Assembly: GCA_044359525.1 (NCBI GenBank)
Contig: JBIKLY010000014.1
Coordinates: forward strand, 1-46,367
Direction of reading: 5' to 3'
Length of the DNA stretch: 46,367 nucleotides
Source: CAJBIL01 sp044359525
Lineage (GTDB): Bacteria; Pseudomonadota; Gammaproteobacteria; Burkholderiales; Rhodocyclaceae
Positions 1 to 6,929 of this stretch are shown here, piece after piece. Under the pieces are notes generated by a model. That model ran no database searches, was not told the origin of the DNA, and saw nothing but the letters and a program-made list of their open reading frames with translations. Each line of letters opens with the position of its first letter. Positions within the stretch are counted from its first letter, which is position 1. Made by a program: the position numbers and the translations under genes.

Positions 1-1
1 G

Positions 2-22
2 GACAAGAAAGCGGCCAAATGA
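2..22 (+). CDS. 3' end of an unidentified upstream gene (partial)
   Basis: Reading from base 2 gives the in-frame end Asp-Lys-Lys-Ala-Ala-Lys followed by TGA at 20-22. The stop overlaps the ATG of the next gene in an ATGA arrangement, which is typical of translational coupling. Radical SAM peptide maturases are usually preceded by a short precursor-peptide gene, so this lysine-rich tail could be the end of such a precursor. Only seven codons are visible, so this is inference from context; a random open frame is possible. Confidence 0.4.
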   Translation, partial: DKKAAK

Positions 23-1398
23 GCGCAGCCGCAACAATGCTTAACCGGTCCGCCGGCCCGGCGCTGATCCCCGTGGACATCGGGCACGCGGTGTACGCCG
101 CGGTGACCGACCCGGCCACGGCTTTCTGGGCGCTCGTCGACAAGACGCGCATCGAGGAAGAAATCAGCGCCGGCCCGCTGCTCGACAGCTACCGCGCCAA
201 AGCCGCCGACTTCGCCCGCGAACTGCACGCGCTGCGCTTCGAGCTGACGCCATCCGGCGTCTATCTCAACCCGACCGAGCGCTGCAACCTCAACTGCACC
301 TACTGCTATCTGCCCGGCGAGCAGCGCAGCGGCGGCAGCCACATGTCGACCGACAAGCTGATCGCCACTTTGGCCAAGCTGCGCGACTACTTCCGCTCGG
401 TCATGCCGGAAGGCCGCAAACCGCGCGCCATTTTTCACGGTGCCGAACCGTTGATGAACAAGGCCGCCGTGTTCGCCGCGATCGACCTGTTCGCCGACGA
501 CTTCGTCTTCGGCCTGCAGACCAACGGCACGCTGCTCGACGACGAAGCGGTCGAATTCCTGACTTCACGCAACGTCAGCATCGGCCTCTCGCTCGACGGC
601 CCGGTCGCCGACATCACCGACGCGACGCGCCAGACCTGGGGCGGCAAGAGCGTGCACGACAAGGTGCTGGCGGCGATGGATAAACTAAAAGGCTATGGAT
701 CGTGGAGCGTCATCACGACGTGCACCACCGAGAACCTGCCGTATCTCACGCAGATGGTCGAACTGTTCCACGCCAAGGAAGTGCCGACCTGCATGCTCAA
801 CACGCTGCGCTGCACGCTGCCCGGTGCGCGCGGCGTCAAGCCGGCCGACGCCGACATGGCGAAGGCCTTCTTCGCCGCGATGGACCGCACGCACGAGCTC
901 TATCGTGAAACCGGGCGCAAGCTGCTGGTCGCCAACTTCGCCAACATCGTCATCGGCATCCTCGCGCCGACCGCGCGCCGGCTGATGTGCGACATCTCAC
1001 CGTGCGGCGGCGGTCGCGCCTTCTTCGCGCTGGCGGCTGACGGTGGCCTCTATCCGTGCAGCGAGTTCATCGGCCTGCCGCGCTTCAACGGCGGCAACCT
1101 GCTGGCCGACGGCGGCGTCAAGGCGGCACTCACCTCGGAAGCCTTCAGCAGCGTCATCACGCGCGACGTCGACAAGTTCAGCCCGTGCGGCGACTGTGCG
1201 ATCCGCCATTTCTGCGGCTCGCCGTGCCCGGCCGAGGCGGCCGAAATGAACGGCGGTATGGACAAGATCGGCGCCTTCTGCGAGTTCTACAAGGAACAGG
1301 TCAACTACGCCCTTCGCCTGATCGCCGACGGCAAGGTCGACGACTATCTGTGGGACGGCTGGGACGAGGACACGGAAACGACGTTTTTGATGCAGTAG
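19..1398 (+). CDS. Radical SAM/SPASM peptide-modifying enzyme (CbpB-like)
   Basis: This 459-residue protein carries the radical SAM motif CNLNCTYC (Cys89, Cys93, Cys96), which would hold the SAM-cleaving 4Fe-4S cluster. A cysteine-rich C-terminal SPASM region follows: Cys324, Cys329 and Cys347, then CGDCAIRHFCGSPC near 390-403 and a last Cys near 422, expected to bind auxiliary clusters. This layout belongs to maturases that modify ribosomally made peptides. The N-terminal stretch starting LIPVDIGHAVYAAV resembles, from memory, the family named CbpB, whose precursor is CbpA; that subfamily call is tentative. The ATG overlaps the stop of the preceding gene, suggesting co-translation with a possible precursor. 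No transporter or protease for an exported peptide lies downstream. An anaerobic sulfatase-maturing role is less likely because no sulfatase is nearby. Confidence 0.8.
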   Translation: MSAAATMLNRSAGPALIPVDIGHAVYAAVTDPATAFWALVDKTRIEEEISAGPLLDSYRAKAADFARELHALRFELTPSGVYLNPTERCNLNCTYCYLPGEQRSGGSHMSTDKLIATLAKLRDYFRSVMPEGRKPRAIFHGAEPLMNKAAVFAAIDLFADDFVFGLQTNGTLLDDEAVEFLTSRNVSIGLSLDGPVADITDATRQTWGGKSVHDKVLAAMDKLKGYGSWSVITTCTTENLPYLTQMVELFHAKEVPTCMLNTLRCTLPGARGVKPADADMAKAFFAAMDRTHELYRETGRKLLVANFANIVIGILAPTARRLMCDISPCGGGRAFFALAADGGLYPCSEFIGLPRFNGGNLLADGGVKAALTSEAFSSVITRDVDKFSPCGDCAIRHFCGSPCPAEAAEMNGGMDKIGAFCEFYKEQVNYALRLIADGKVDDYLWDGWDEDTETTFLMQ

Positions 1399-1407
1399 GT
1401 TTTTCAT

Positions 1408-1434
1408 GCAGCCCATCGGTTCTCGATGGGCTGC
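1408..1434 (+). terminator. Hairpin after the radical SAM gene
   Basis: GCAGCCCATC (1408-1417) and GATGGGCTGC (1425-1434) form a perfect 10-bp stem with a 7-base loop, beginning nine bases after the stop codon. The following sequence (CTCGTTGTTG) is only moderately T-rich, so this is a probable but not classical intrinsic terminator. Confidence 0.5.
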
Positions 1435-1521
1435 CTCGTTGTTGCGCAAGCCGGGAACATCAGTCAGCGTAGAGCGCATGAACAAGGCGATTTGCCAACA
1501 GGCAGCGGTACGTAATATCCG

Positions 1522-1620
1522 CTGGTTGGCATCGATACCAATGTCCTGGTTCGCCCCCTCGCCCCGGACGACCCAGCCGAGTCGGAACTTGCCACTCGCC
1601 GCATTGCAGCCAATGATTCG
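1522..1620 (+). pseudogene. VapC-type PIN-domain remnant
   Basis: Frame 1522-1620 reads LVGIDTNVLVRPLAPDDP followed by AESELATRRIAANDS. This is the signature N-terminus of VapC-family PIN ribonuclease toxins (usual form M-I-G-I-D-T-N-V-L-V-R-Y), including the first catalytic Asp and the Asn two residues later. The expected start position is CTG, not ATG, an in-frame TAA sits just upstream at 1513-1515, and similarity stops after about 30 residues at the pyrX boundary. The rest of the domain with the other acidic residues is missing. No antitoxin gene could be recognised in front. This is a decayed fragment, not a working toxin. Confidence 0.7.
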
Positions 1621-1656
1621 CTAGCCCTCTGCAGGACTCGTCAGCGATCCCGGTGC

Positions 1657-2913
1657 TTACGCTGCGAAGACAATCCGTCCGCCAACCAGGGTTGTCCGCA
1701 CCCGGCCGGTCATTTCGTAGCCAAGGAATGGTGTGTTCTTGCCTTCGCTGCGTAGCGCCTCGGGGGTGACTTGCCAGGGGGCGGCGGGGTCGAAAATGCA
1801 CACATCGGCCAAGCTGCCGAGGCCCAGCGCACCGGCTTCAATACCGAGGATGGCGGCCGGATCGCAGGTGATTCTGGCCAGTGCGGCGCTTAGCGGTAGC
1901 TTCATTTCTTCCGCCCATTTCAGAGTCAGCGGCAGTAGTAATTCAAGCCCGGTGGCGCCGGGTACGGCTTCGGCGAAGGGGAGCTGCTTGCCGTCTTCGT
2001 CGACCGGCGTGTGGTCCGAGCAGATCGACGCCAGCCCGTCGGCCGCTGCGGCGCGCAGCGCGTCACGGTCACTCGCCGAGCGCAGCGGCGGGTCGAAACG
2101 GGCATGGCTGTCAAAATAGCCGATGTCCATATCCGACAGGTGCAGATGATGGATCGTCACGTCGCAGGTGACTGCCATGCCGGTGCGCCGCGCTTCGCGC
2201 ACCAGTGCGACGCCGGCGGCCGAGGAAAGGCGCGAGAGATGCAGGCGAACCCCTGTCTCGCGGGCCAACTGCAGTGCGGTGCCAATGGCGATGGTTTCGG
2301 CGCAGACCGGGATGCCGGTGAGGCCGAGTCGGGATGCAACTTCGCCGTCATGGGCGACGCCATCACGTGCCAGGTGGTGATCCTGCGGTCGCAAGCGAAT
2401 CGCATAACCAAAAGTGGCGGCATATTGCATGGCGCGCAGCAACACTTGCGTATCGTCAATCGGCTGCTTGGCCTGCGAAAATGCAATGCAGCCGGCGCGC
2501 GTCAGGTCGCTCAGTTCGGTGAGTTTTTCACCCGCCAGTTGACGGGTCAGCGCGCCGATCGGGTAAACGTGGGCGAGTCCCAGCGTTTCGCTACGCCGGA
2601 CGAGGCGCTCGACCAGGCCGGGTTCGTCGAGCGGCGGGTTGGTGTCGGGCGGGCAGGCCAGCGCGGTGACGCCGCCGGCAACGGCAGCAAGCAGCTCTGA
2701 TTCAATGCCGGCCAGACGGGCCGACAGGTCGACGAGGCCCGGGCAGACGATTTGCCGGCTGGCGTCGATGACTTGGTCGGCGGTAAAGCCGGCAGGCGCC
2801 TGACCGATTGCCGCAACACGGCCGTCGGCAATGAAGACATCGAGCGCGCTGTCAGTGCCGTTTTTCGGATCGATCAGCCGGCCGTTCCTGATGTGGATTT
2901 TTTTCGTACGCAT
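1657..2913 (-). CDS. pyrX: Dihydroorotase-like protein without catalytic histidines (PyrX/PyrC')
   Basis: This 418-residue protein has the amidohydrolase fold of class I dihydroorotase (N-terminal beta segment, PGLVDL near residue 60, SDHTPVDEDGK near 300). The zinc-binding HxH that should follow PGLVDL is replaced by SAR (PGLVDLSARLAG), and the later HISH-type motif is HLSRLSS. It is therefore very probably inactive. In Pseudomonas and many proteobacteria such a pseudo-dihydroorotase is the structural partner of aspartate transcarbamoylase and is needed for the active dodecamer. Its position directly after pyrB (3-nt gap) fits that role. A separate functional pyrC should exist elsewhere in the genome. 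The start is an ATG next to the pyrB stop. Confidence 0.9.
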   Translation of the reverse strand: MRTKKIHIRNGRLIDPKNGTDSALDVFIADGRVAAIGQAPAGFTADQVIDASRQIVCPGLVDLSARLAGIESELLAAVAGGVTALACPPDTNPPLDEPGLVERLVRRSETLGLAHVYPIGALTRQLAGEKLTELSDLTRAGCIAFSQAKQPIDDTQVLLRAMQYAATFGYAIRLRPQDHHLARDGVAHDGEVASRLGLTGIPVCAETIAIGTALQLARETGVRLHLSRLSSAAGVALVREARRTGMAVTCDVTIHHLHLSDMDIGYFDSHARFDPPLRSASDRDALRAAAADGLASICSDHTPVDEDGKQLPFAEAVPGATGLELLLPLTLKWAEEMKLPLSAALARITCDPAAILGIEAGALGLGSLADVCIFDPAAPWQVTPEALRSEGKNTPFLGYEMTGRVRTTLVGGRIVFAA

Positions 2914-2916
2914 CGT

Positions 2917-3876
2917 TCAGTTCCCCGCCAGAATACTCAGCACCGCCATACGGACAGCGATACCGAAGGTGACTTGCGGCAGGATGACTGCCTGTGGCCC
3001 GTCGGCGACTTCCGAGTCGATTTCGACACCACGATTCATCGGCCCCGGGTGCATGACGATGGCGTCGGGGCTGGCCAGTGCCAGGATCTCCGGGGTCAGC
3101 CCGTAGCAGCGCGAATACTCGCCGGCCGACGGTAGTAATGTGCCGTTCATGCGCTCGTTCTGCAGGCGCAGCATGATGATGACGTCGCAATCACGGATGC
3201 CTTCGGCGAGGTCATGGCAGACACGTACGCCCATTTTTTCGACAGCAGTCGGCAGCAGCGTTTTTGGCGCAACGGCACGTATTTCGGCGGCACCAAGGGT
3301 GCTCAGTGCGTGGATGTCGGAGCGCGCAACGCGCGAGTGCAGGATGTCGCCGACGATGGCCACGCGGAGATTGGTGAAGTCCTTCTTGTAGTGACGGATC
3401 GTGTACATGTCGAGCAGCCCTTGTGTCGGGTGCGCATGGCGTCCATCGCCGGCATTGACGACGTGTACGTCGTCGCGCCCGACGCGTCGCAGATGATCGG
3501 CAATCAGGTAGGGCGCGCCGCTCGCCGCGTGCCGTACGACGAACATGTCGGCGTGCATGGCGACCAGGTTGTCAATGGTGTCGAGCAGGCTCTCGCCCTT
3601 GGCGGTCGATGAGCGACTGACGTCGAGGTTGATGACGTCGGCCGAGAGACGTTTGGCGGCGATCTCGAAGGTCGTCCGGGTGCGTGTCGAGTTCTCGAAG
3701 AAGAGGTTGAAGAGGCTCTTGCCGCGCAATAGCGGGACTTTTTTTACGTCGCGATCCGAGACTTCGAGGAAGTTCGACGCGGTGTCGAGAATGTGTGTCA
3801 GGACTTCGCGCGGCAGGCCGTCAATCGACAGCAGGTGGTTCAGTTCGCCGTTGGCGTTGAGTTGCGGATTATGCAT
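2917..3876 (-). CDS. pyrB: Aspartate carbamoyltransferase catalytic subunit
   Basis: PyrB makes carbamoyl-aspartate from carbamoyl phosphate and aspartate, the first committed step of pyrimidine synthesis. The protein (319 aa) shows the carbamoyl-phosphate-binding motif FFENSTRTRTTFE, the conserved HPTQGLLD motif, and the C-terminal VMHPGPMNRGVEI. I chose the ATG at 3876, beginning MHNPQLNANG: a GGAGG lies 10 nt upstream, family length fits, and it overlaps the pyrR stop by 8 nt (ATGCATAA). An open frame continues further upstream but only inside pyrR. It is paired with pyrX downstream, as in the dodecameric Pseudomonas-type enzyme. Confidence 0.96.
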   Translation of the reverse strand: MHNPQLNANGELNHLLSIDGLPREVLTHILDTASNFLEVSDRDVKKVPLLRGKSLFNLFFENSTRTRTTFEIAAKRLSADVINLDVSRSSTAKGESLLDTIDNLVAMHADMFVVRHAASGAPYLIADHLRRVGRDDVHVVNAGDGRHAHPTQGLLDMYTIRHYKKDFTNLRVAIVGDILHSRVARSDIHALSTLGAAEIRAVAPKTLLPTAVEKMGVRVCHDLAEGIRDCDVIIMLRLQNERMNGTLLPSAGEYSRCYGLTPEILALASPDAIVMHPGPMNRGVEIDSEVADGPQAVILPQVTFGIAVRMAVLSILAGN

Positions 3877-4375
3877 GCTGGGCAAGCCTCCACTGTAGGC
3901 GATCATTGGTATCGGCTTCGAGGACGAGTTCTTCGTGCGCGCCGAGCTTGATCTGCCAGGTGCAGAATTCTGCGCAAATTGGCAACTCACGGCCGCCACG
4001 GTCAGCGAGCACGGCGAGCTGGATGCTTGCCGGGCGACCGTAGTCGAACAGTTCATTGATTGCGGCGCGGGTGGTGCGGCCGGTATAGAGCACGTCATCG
4101 ACCAGGATCAGCGGGCGGCCTTCGACAGCGAACGGGATCGACGTCGGCTTGATTTGCGGGTGCAGGCCTTTTTCGCCGAAGTCATCACGATAAAAAGAGA
4201 CGTCGATCAGGCCGATTTCGTCGGTCAGACCGAGTAATTCGCGCAAGCGTCGGGCGATCCAGACCCCGCCGCTGTGAATGCCGATCAAGGCGGTATCCGG
4301 CGACAGTTGCGGGCGGATCAGTTCAGCCAGTTCGGCGCACTGCGCCTCGGCATCGGGGAGCTTAGTGAGCAGCAT
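3869..4375 (-). CDS. pyrR: PyrR bifunctional pyrimidine regulator / uracil phosphoribosyltransferase
   Basis: This 168-residue phosphoribosyltransferase-fold protein has the PRPP-binding motif LILVDDVLYTGRT near residues 95-107 and the PyrR-type SFYRDDF segment. In Gram-positives PyrR attenuates pyr operons by binding mRNA in response to UMP. In proteobacteria it sits in front of pyrB and its regulatory role is less certain, while UPRTase activity is plausible. It overlaps ruvX upstream by 14 nt and pyrB downstream by 8 nt, so the three are probably translated from one mRNA. No PyrR-binding hairpin was recognised in the immediate leader. Confidence 0.93.
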   Translation of the reverse strand: MLLTKLPDAEAQCAELAELIRPQLSPDTALIGIHSGGVWIARRLRELLGLTDEIGLIDVSFYRDDFGEKGLHPQIKPTSIPFAVEGRPLILVDDVLYTGRTTRAAINELFDYGRPASIQLAVLADRGGRELPICAEFCTWQIKLGAHEELVLEADTNDRLQWRLAQHA

Positions 4376-4874
4376 CGGTACGCGTGTCCGTAGGGTAGGT
4401 TTGCGGCATGGCTTGCGTTGGAAGGCCGGGCGTCTGGTCGAAATGGCATTGCAGGATCAGTTGTGCAGCGACGGCGTCAATGTGTGCCCGGGCTTGTTTC
4501 GCGTTGCGCCCCGCAGCACGTAGCCGTTCTTCTGCTTCAATCGAGGAAAGGCGCTCATCAGCGTAGTTCACGCACAGTCCGAAGCGGCCGCGCAGTTGGT
4601 TGGCAAAGCGGATGCAGCGCGCGGTCATGGCGTGTGCTTCGCCTTCCAGTGTCAGCGGCAGGCCAACGAGCAGGCTGACCGGTTGCCATTCGTTGATCAG
4701 CGCAGCGATGGCGGCAAAGCGCTCGGCATTACCTTCGCCGTGAATGACGGTGAGCGGGTGCGCCTGGCGCAGGAGCGATTCGCCGACCGCGACGCCAATC
4801 CGCTTTTCACCGAAATCGAAGGCCAGTACCGTGCCGCCGGCGCTGTTTGCTGGCGCGGCTTCAGGCATGCCCAA
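4362..4874 (-). CDS. ruvX: Putative Holliday junction resolvase / pre-16S rRNA nuclease RuvX (YqgF)
   Basis: This 170-residue protein of the YqgF family has an RNase H-like fold. It contains the first acidic motif LAFDFGEKRIGVAVG, the central YADERLSS and the C-terminal IDAVAAQLIL. These hold the acidic residues that coordinate metal. Family members process the 5' end of 16S rRNA in E. coli and were earlier proposed as Holliday junction resolvases. The algH-ruvX-pyrR-pyrB order is widely conserved in proteobacteria. Its start overlaps the algH end by 14 nt; a second ATG three codons in (MPEAAP) would reduce this. The C-terminal tail after QTPGLP is not conserved in the family. Confidence 0.93.
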   Translation of the reverse strand: MGMPEAAPANSAGGTVLAFDFGEKRIGVAVGESLLRQAHPLTVIHGEGNAERFAAIAALINEWQPVSLLVGLPLTLEGEAHAMTARCIRFANQLRGRFGLCVNYADERLSSIEAEERLRAAGRNAKQARAHIDAVAAQLILQCHFDQTPGLPTQAMPQTYPTDTRTDAAH

Positions 4875-5430
4875 CGCCTTCGGCCAGGTGGGTAAAGTCG
4901 ATACCGAGGGTTTCCATGGCGGAAGCCAGTCGCTCCTCGTAGGGCAGGTCGAAGAGAATACGGGCCTCGGCTGGCACCGTCAGCCAGGCATTCTGTGCCA
5001 GTTCCTGCTCCAGTTGGCCGGCTGACCAGCCGGCATAGCCGAGGGTGACCATGATGTCCTGTGGCTGTCCTTCGCAGGCAACGGCTTGCAGGACATCGCG
5101 CGAACTGGTGAGGCCGACGTGTTCATTGACCGCCAGTGTCGATTGCCAGGCGCCAATCGGCCGGTGCAGAACGAAGCCGCGATCGGTTTGTACCGGCCCG
5201 CCAAAAAAAACTGGTAAATTGGCAAAGCCTTCGGCTTCGAGCGGCACATCAATTTTTTCGAAAAGCGTCGCCAGGCTCATGTCGATCGGGCGATTGACAA
5301 TCACGCCAAGCGCCCCCTGCTCATTGTGCTCGGCAATATAGACCAGGGTTCTGGAAAAATACGGATCGGCCATCGCCGGCATGGCAATGAGAAAGTGGTC
5401 AGTCAGGTTGACGCTTTGCATAGCCTGCAT
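4861..5430 (-). CDS. algH: YqgE/AlgH family protein
   Basis: The predicted protein is 189 aa, close to the usual YqgE length. It has the N-terminal LTDHFLIAMPAMADPYF, the GALGVIVNRP motif and FFGGPVQTDRGFVLH, all hallmarks of the family. Biochemical function is unresolved; in Pseudomonas the homologue was linked to alginate regulation. I place the start at 5430 (MQAMQSVNL) because GGGGA lies 6 nt upstream; the ATG at 5421 is an alternative. An open frame extends to 5622 but runs into the photolyase gene on the other strand and is not conserved. This is the first gene of the minus-strand algH-ruvX-pyr cluster and is divergent from phrB with 44 nt between. Confidence 0.92.
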   Translation of the reverse strand: MQAMQSVNLTDHFLIAMPAMADPYFSRTLVYIAEHNEQGALGVIVNRPIDMSLATLFEKIDVPLEAEGFANLPVFFGGPVQTDRGFVLHRPIGAWQSTLAVNEHVGLTSSRDVLQAVACEGQPQDIMVTLGYAGWSAGQLEQELAQNAWLTVPAEARILFDLPYEERLASAMETLGIDFTHLAEGVGHA

Positions 5431-5474
5431 TTTAGTCCCCGACGGCGGCTGATACAAAGCATAGGGTGTAAATT

Positions 5475-6929
5475 TTGCAATTGATCGATTCTGCTCTTGT
5501 CTGGTTCCGGCGCGATTTGCGTGTGACGGATCATCTTGCCCTGGCTGAGGCGCTGCGGCGTGCGCGGCGTGTCTATTGCGTATTTCTATTTGATCGCGAG
5601 ATTCTGGATGCCTTGCCTTCACGCACTGACCGCCGGGTCGAGTTCATTCGTGAGTCGCTGCTTGAGCTGGATCAGGCGTTGCGTATCCGTGGCGGGCAGT
5701 TGATTGTTCGGCAAGGGGCCGCCGTAGTCGAGTTGCCGAGGCTGGCGCAGCAACTGGGTACGGCGGCGGTATTCGTCAATCGCGACTACGAGCCGCAGTC
5801 CCGGCGGCGGGATGAGGCCGTGGCGCTTGCCCTGGAAAAACACGGGATCAGCTTCGAGTCTTTCAAGGACCAGGTGGTTTTCGATGGCCCCGAGGTGCTG
5901 ACCCAGGCCGGGCGTCCCTATACCGTTTTTACGCCGTATCGTAACTGCTGGCTGAAGCGGCTCACTGAAGATGATTTGCAGGCACACCAGGGGGGGGCCG
6001 GCCAACTGGTAACGTCACCCTTGGCCGATGGGGTGCCTTCGTTGATGGCCCTAGGTTTTCTGCCCACCGATCTGCAACAGCTTGGCGTGCGGCCCGGAAT
6101 GTCCGGCGCGCAGCAACTGCTCGATGATTTTTGCGGGCGGATGGCGCGCTACCGCGAACAACGGGATTTCCCCTCGATCAAGGGGGTCTCGTATCTGTCG
6201 GTGCATCTGCGTTTTGGTACGGTGTCGATCCGCGAGCTGGCATCCCGGGCCGTTGCGGCTGGTGCGCTGGCGGGCAATGAGGGTGCGGCGACCTGGCTTG
6301 GCGAGTTGATATGGCGTGACTTTTATTTCATGATTCTTGACCGTTTCCCGCATGTCGTCGAGCGCGCCTTCAAGCCGGAATACGACGCGATAGCGTGGGA
6401 GGCGGGGTCGGGCGCAGATGAGGCTTTTGCCGCCTGGTGTGAAGGCCGTACCGGCTACCCGCTGGTCGATGCAGCGATGCATCAGTTGAACCGCACAGGC
6501 TACATGCATAATCGCCTGCGCATGATTGTTGCGTCGTTCCTGACCAAGGATCTCGGTATTCACTGGCAACGCGGCGAGGCCTGGTTTGCACGGCAGTTGA
6601 ATGATTTTGATCTGGCGGCGAACAACGGCGGTTGGCAGTGGGCCGCATCAACGGGCTGCGATGCGCAGCCGTATTTCCGGATTTTCAATCCAGTCACGCA
6701 ATCGGAACGCTTCGACCCGGCGGGCAAGTTCATTCGCCGTTACTTGCCTGAACTGTCCGGCGTGCCGGATAAGTACATCCACGCGCCATGGCGCATGAGT
6801 GTGGCCGAGCAGTTGGCTTGCGGGGTGAAGGTCGGGCGCGATACACCGGCGCCGCTCGTCGAACATGACGAAGCGCGGCACCGGACTCTGGCGCGTTATG
6901 CGGTGGTCAAGCGTGCCGCTGCTGTTTGA
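5475..6929 (+). CDS. phrB: Deoxyribodipyrimidine photolyase (class I CPD)
   Basis: This enzyme repairs UV-induced cyclobutane pyrimidine dimers with light and FADH-. The 484-residue protein has the N-terminal antenna domain (ALVWFRRDLRVTDHLAL) and the C-terminal FAD domain with TGYMHNRLRMIVASFL, NNGGWQWAASTGCDAQPYFR and IFNPVTQSERFDPAGKFIR. The reading frame opens with TTG at 5475 (TTG CAA TTG ATC), with AGGG about 8 nt upstream; no ATG is available before the conserved WFRRDLR. The 3' end overlaps the convergent chpA gene by 23 nt, so the two transcripts run into each other. A cryptochrome role cannot be excluded, but the motifs fit a true photolyase. Confidence 0.94.
   Translation: MQLIDSALVWFRRDLRVTDHLALAEALRRARRVYCVFLFDREILDALPSRTDRRVEFIRESLLELDQALRIRGGQLIVRQGAAVVELPRLAQQLGTAAVFVNRDYEPQSRRRDEAVALALEKHGISFESFKDQVVFDGPEVLTQAGRPYTVFTPYRNCWLKRLTEDDLQAHQGGAGQLVTSPLADGVPSLMALGFLPTDLQQLGVRPGMSGAQQLLDDFCGRMARYREQRDFPSIKGVSYLSVHLRFGTVSIRELASRAVAAGALAGNEGAATWLGELIWRDFYFMILDRFPHVVERAFKPEYDAIAWEAGSGADEAFAAWCEGRTGYPLVDAAMHQLNRTGYMHNRLRMIVASFLTKDLGIHWQRGEAWFARQLNDFDLAANNGGWQWAASTGCDAQPYFRIFNPVTQSERFDPAGKFIRRYLPELSGVPDKYIHAPWRMSVAEQLACGVKVGRDTPAPLVEHDEARHRTLARYAVVKRAAAV

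Noticed and set aside
1460..1801. Minus-strand open frame (113 codons) after pyrX
   Set aside because: Overlaps the end of pyrX in another frame and runs antisense to the VapC remnant; Arg/Pro-biased, not gene-like.
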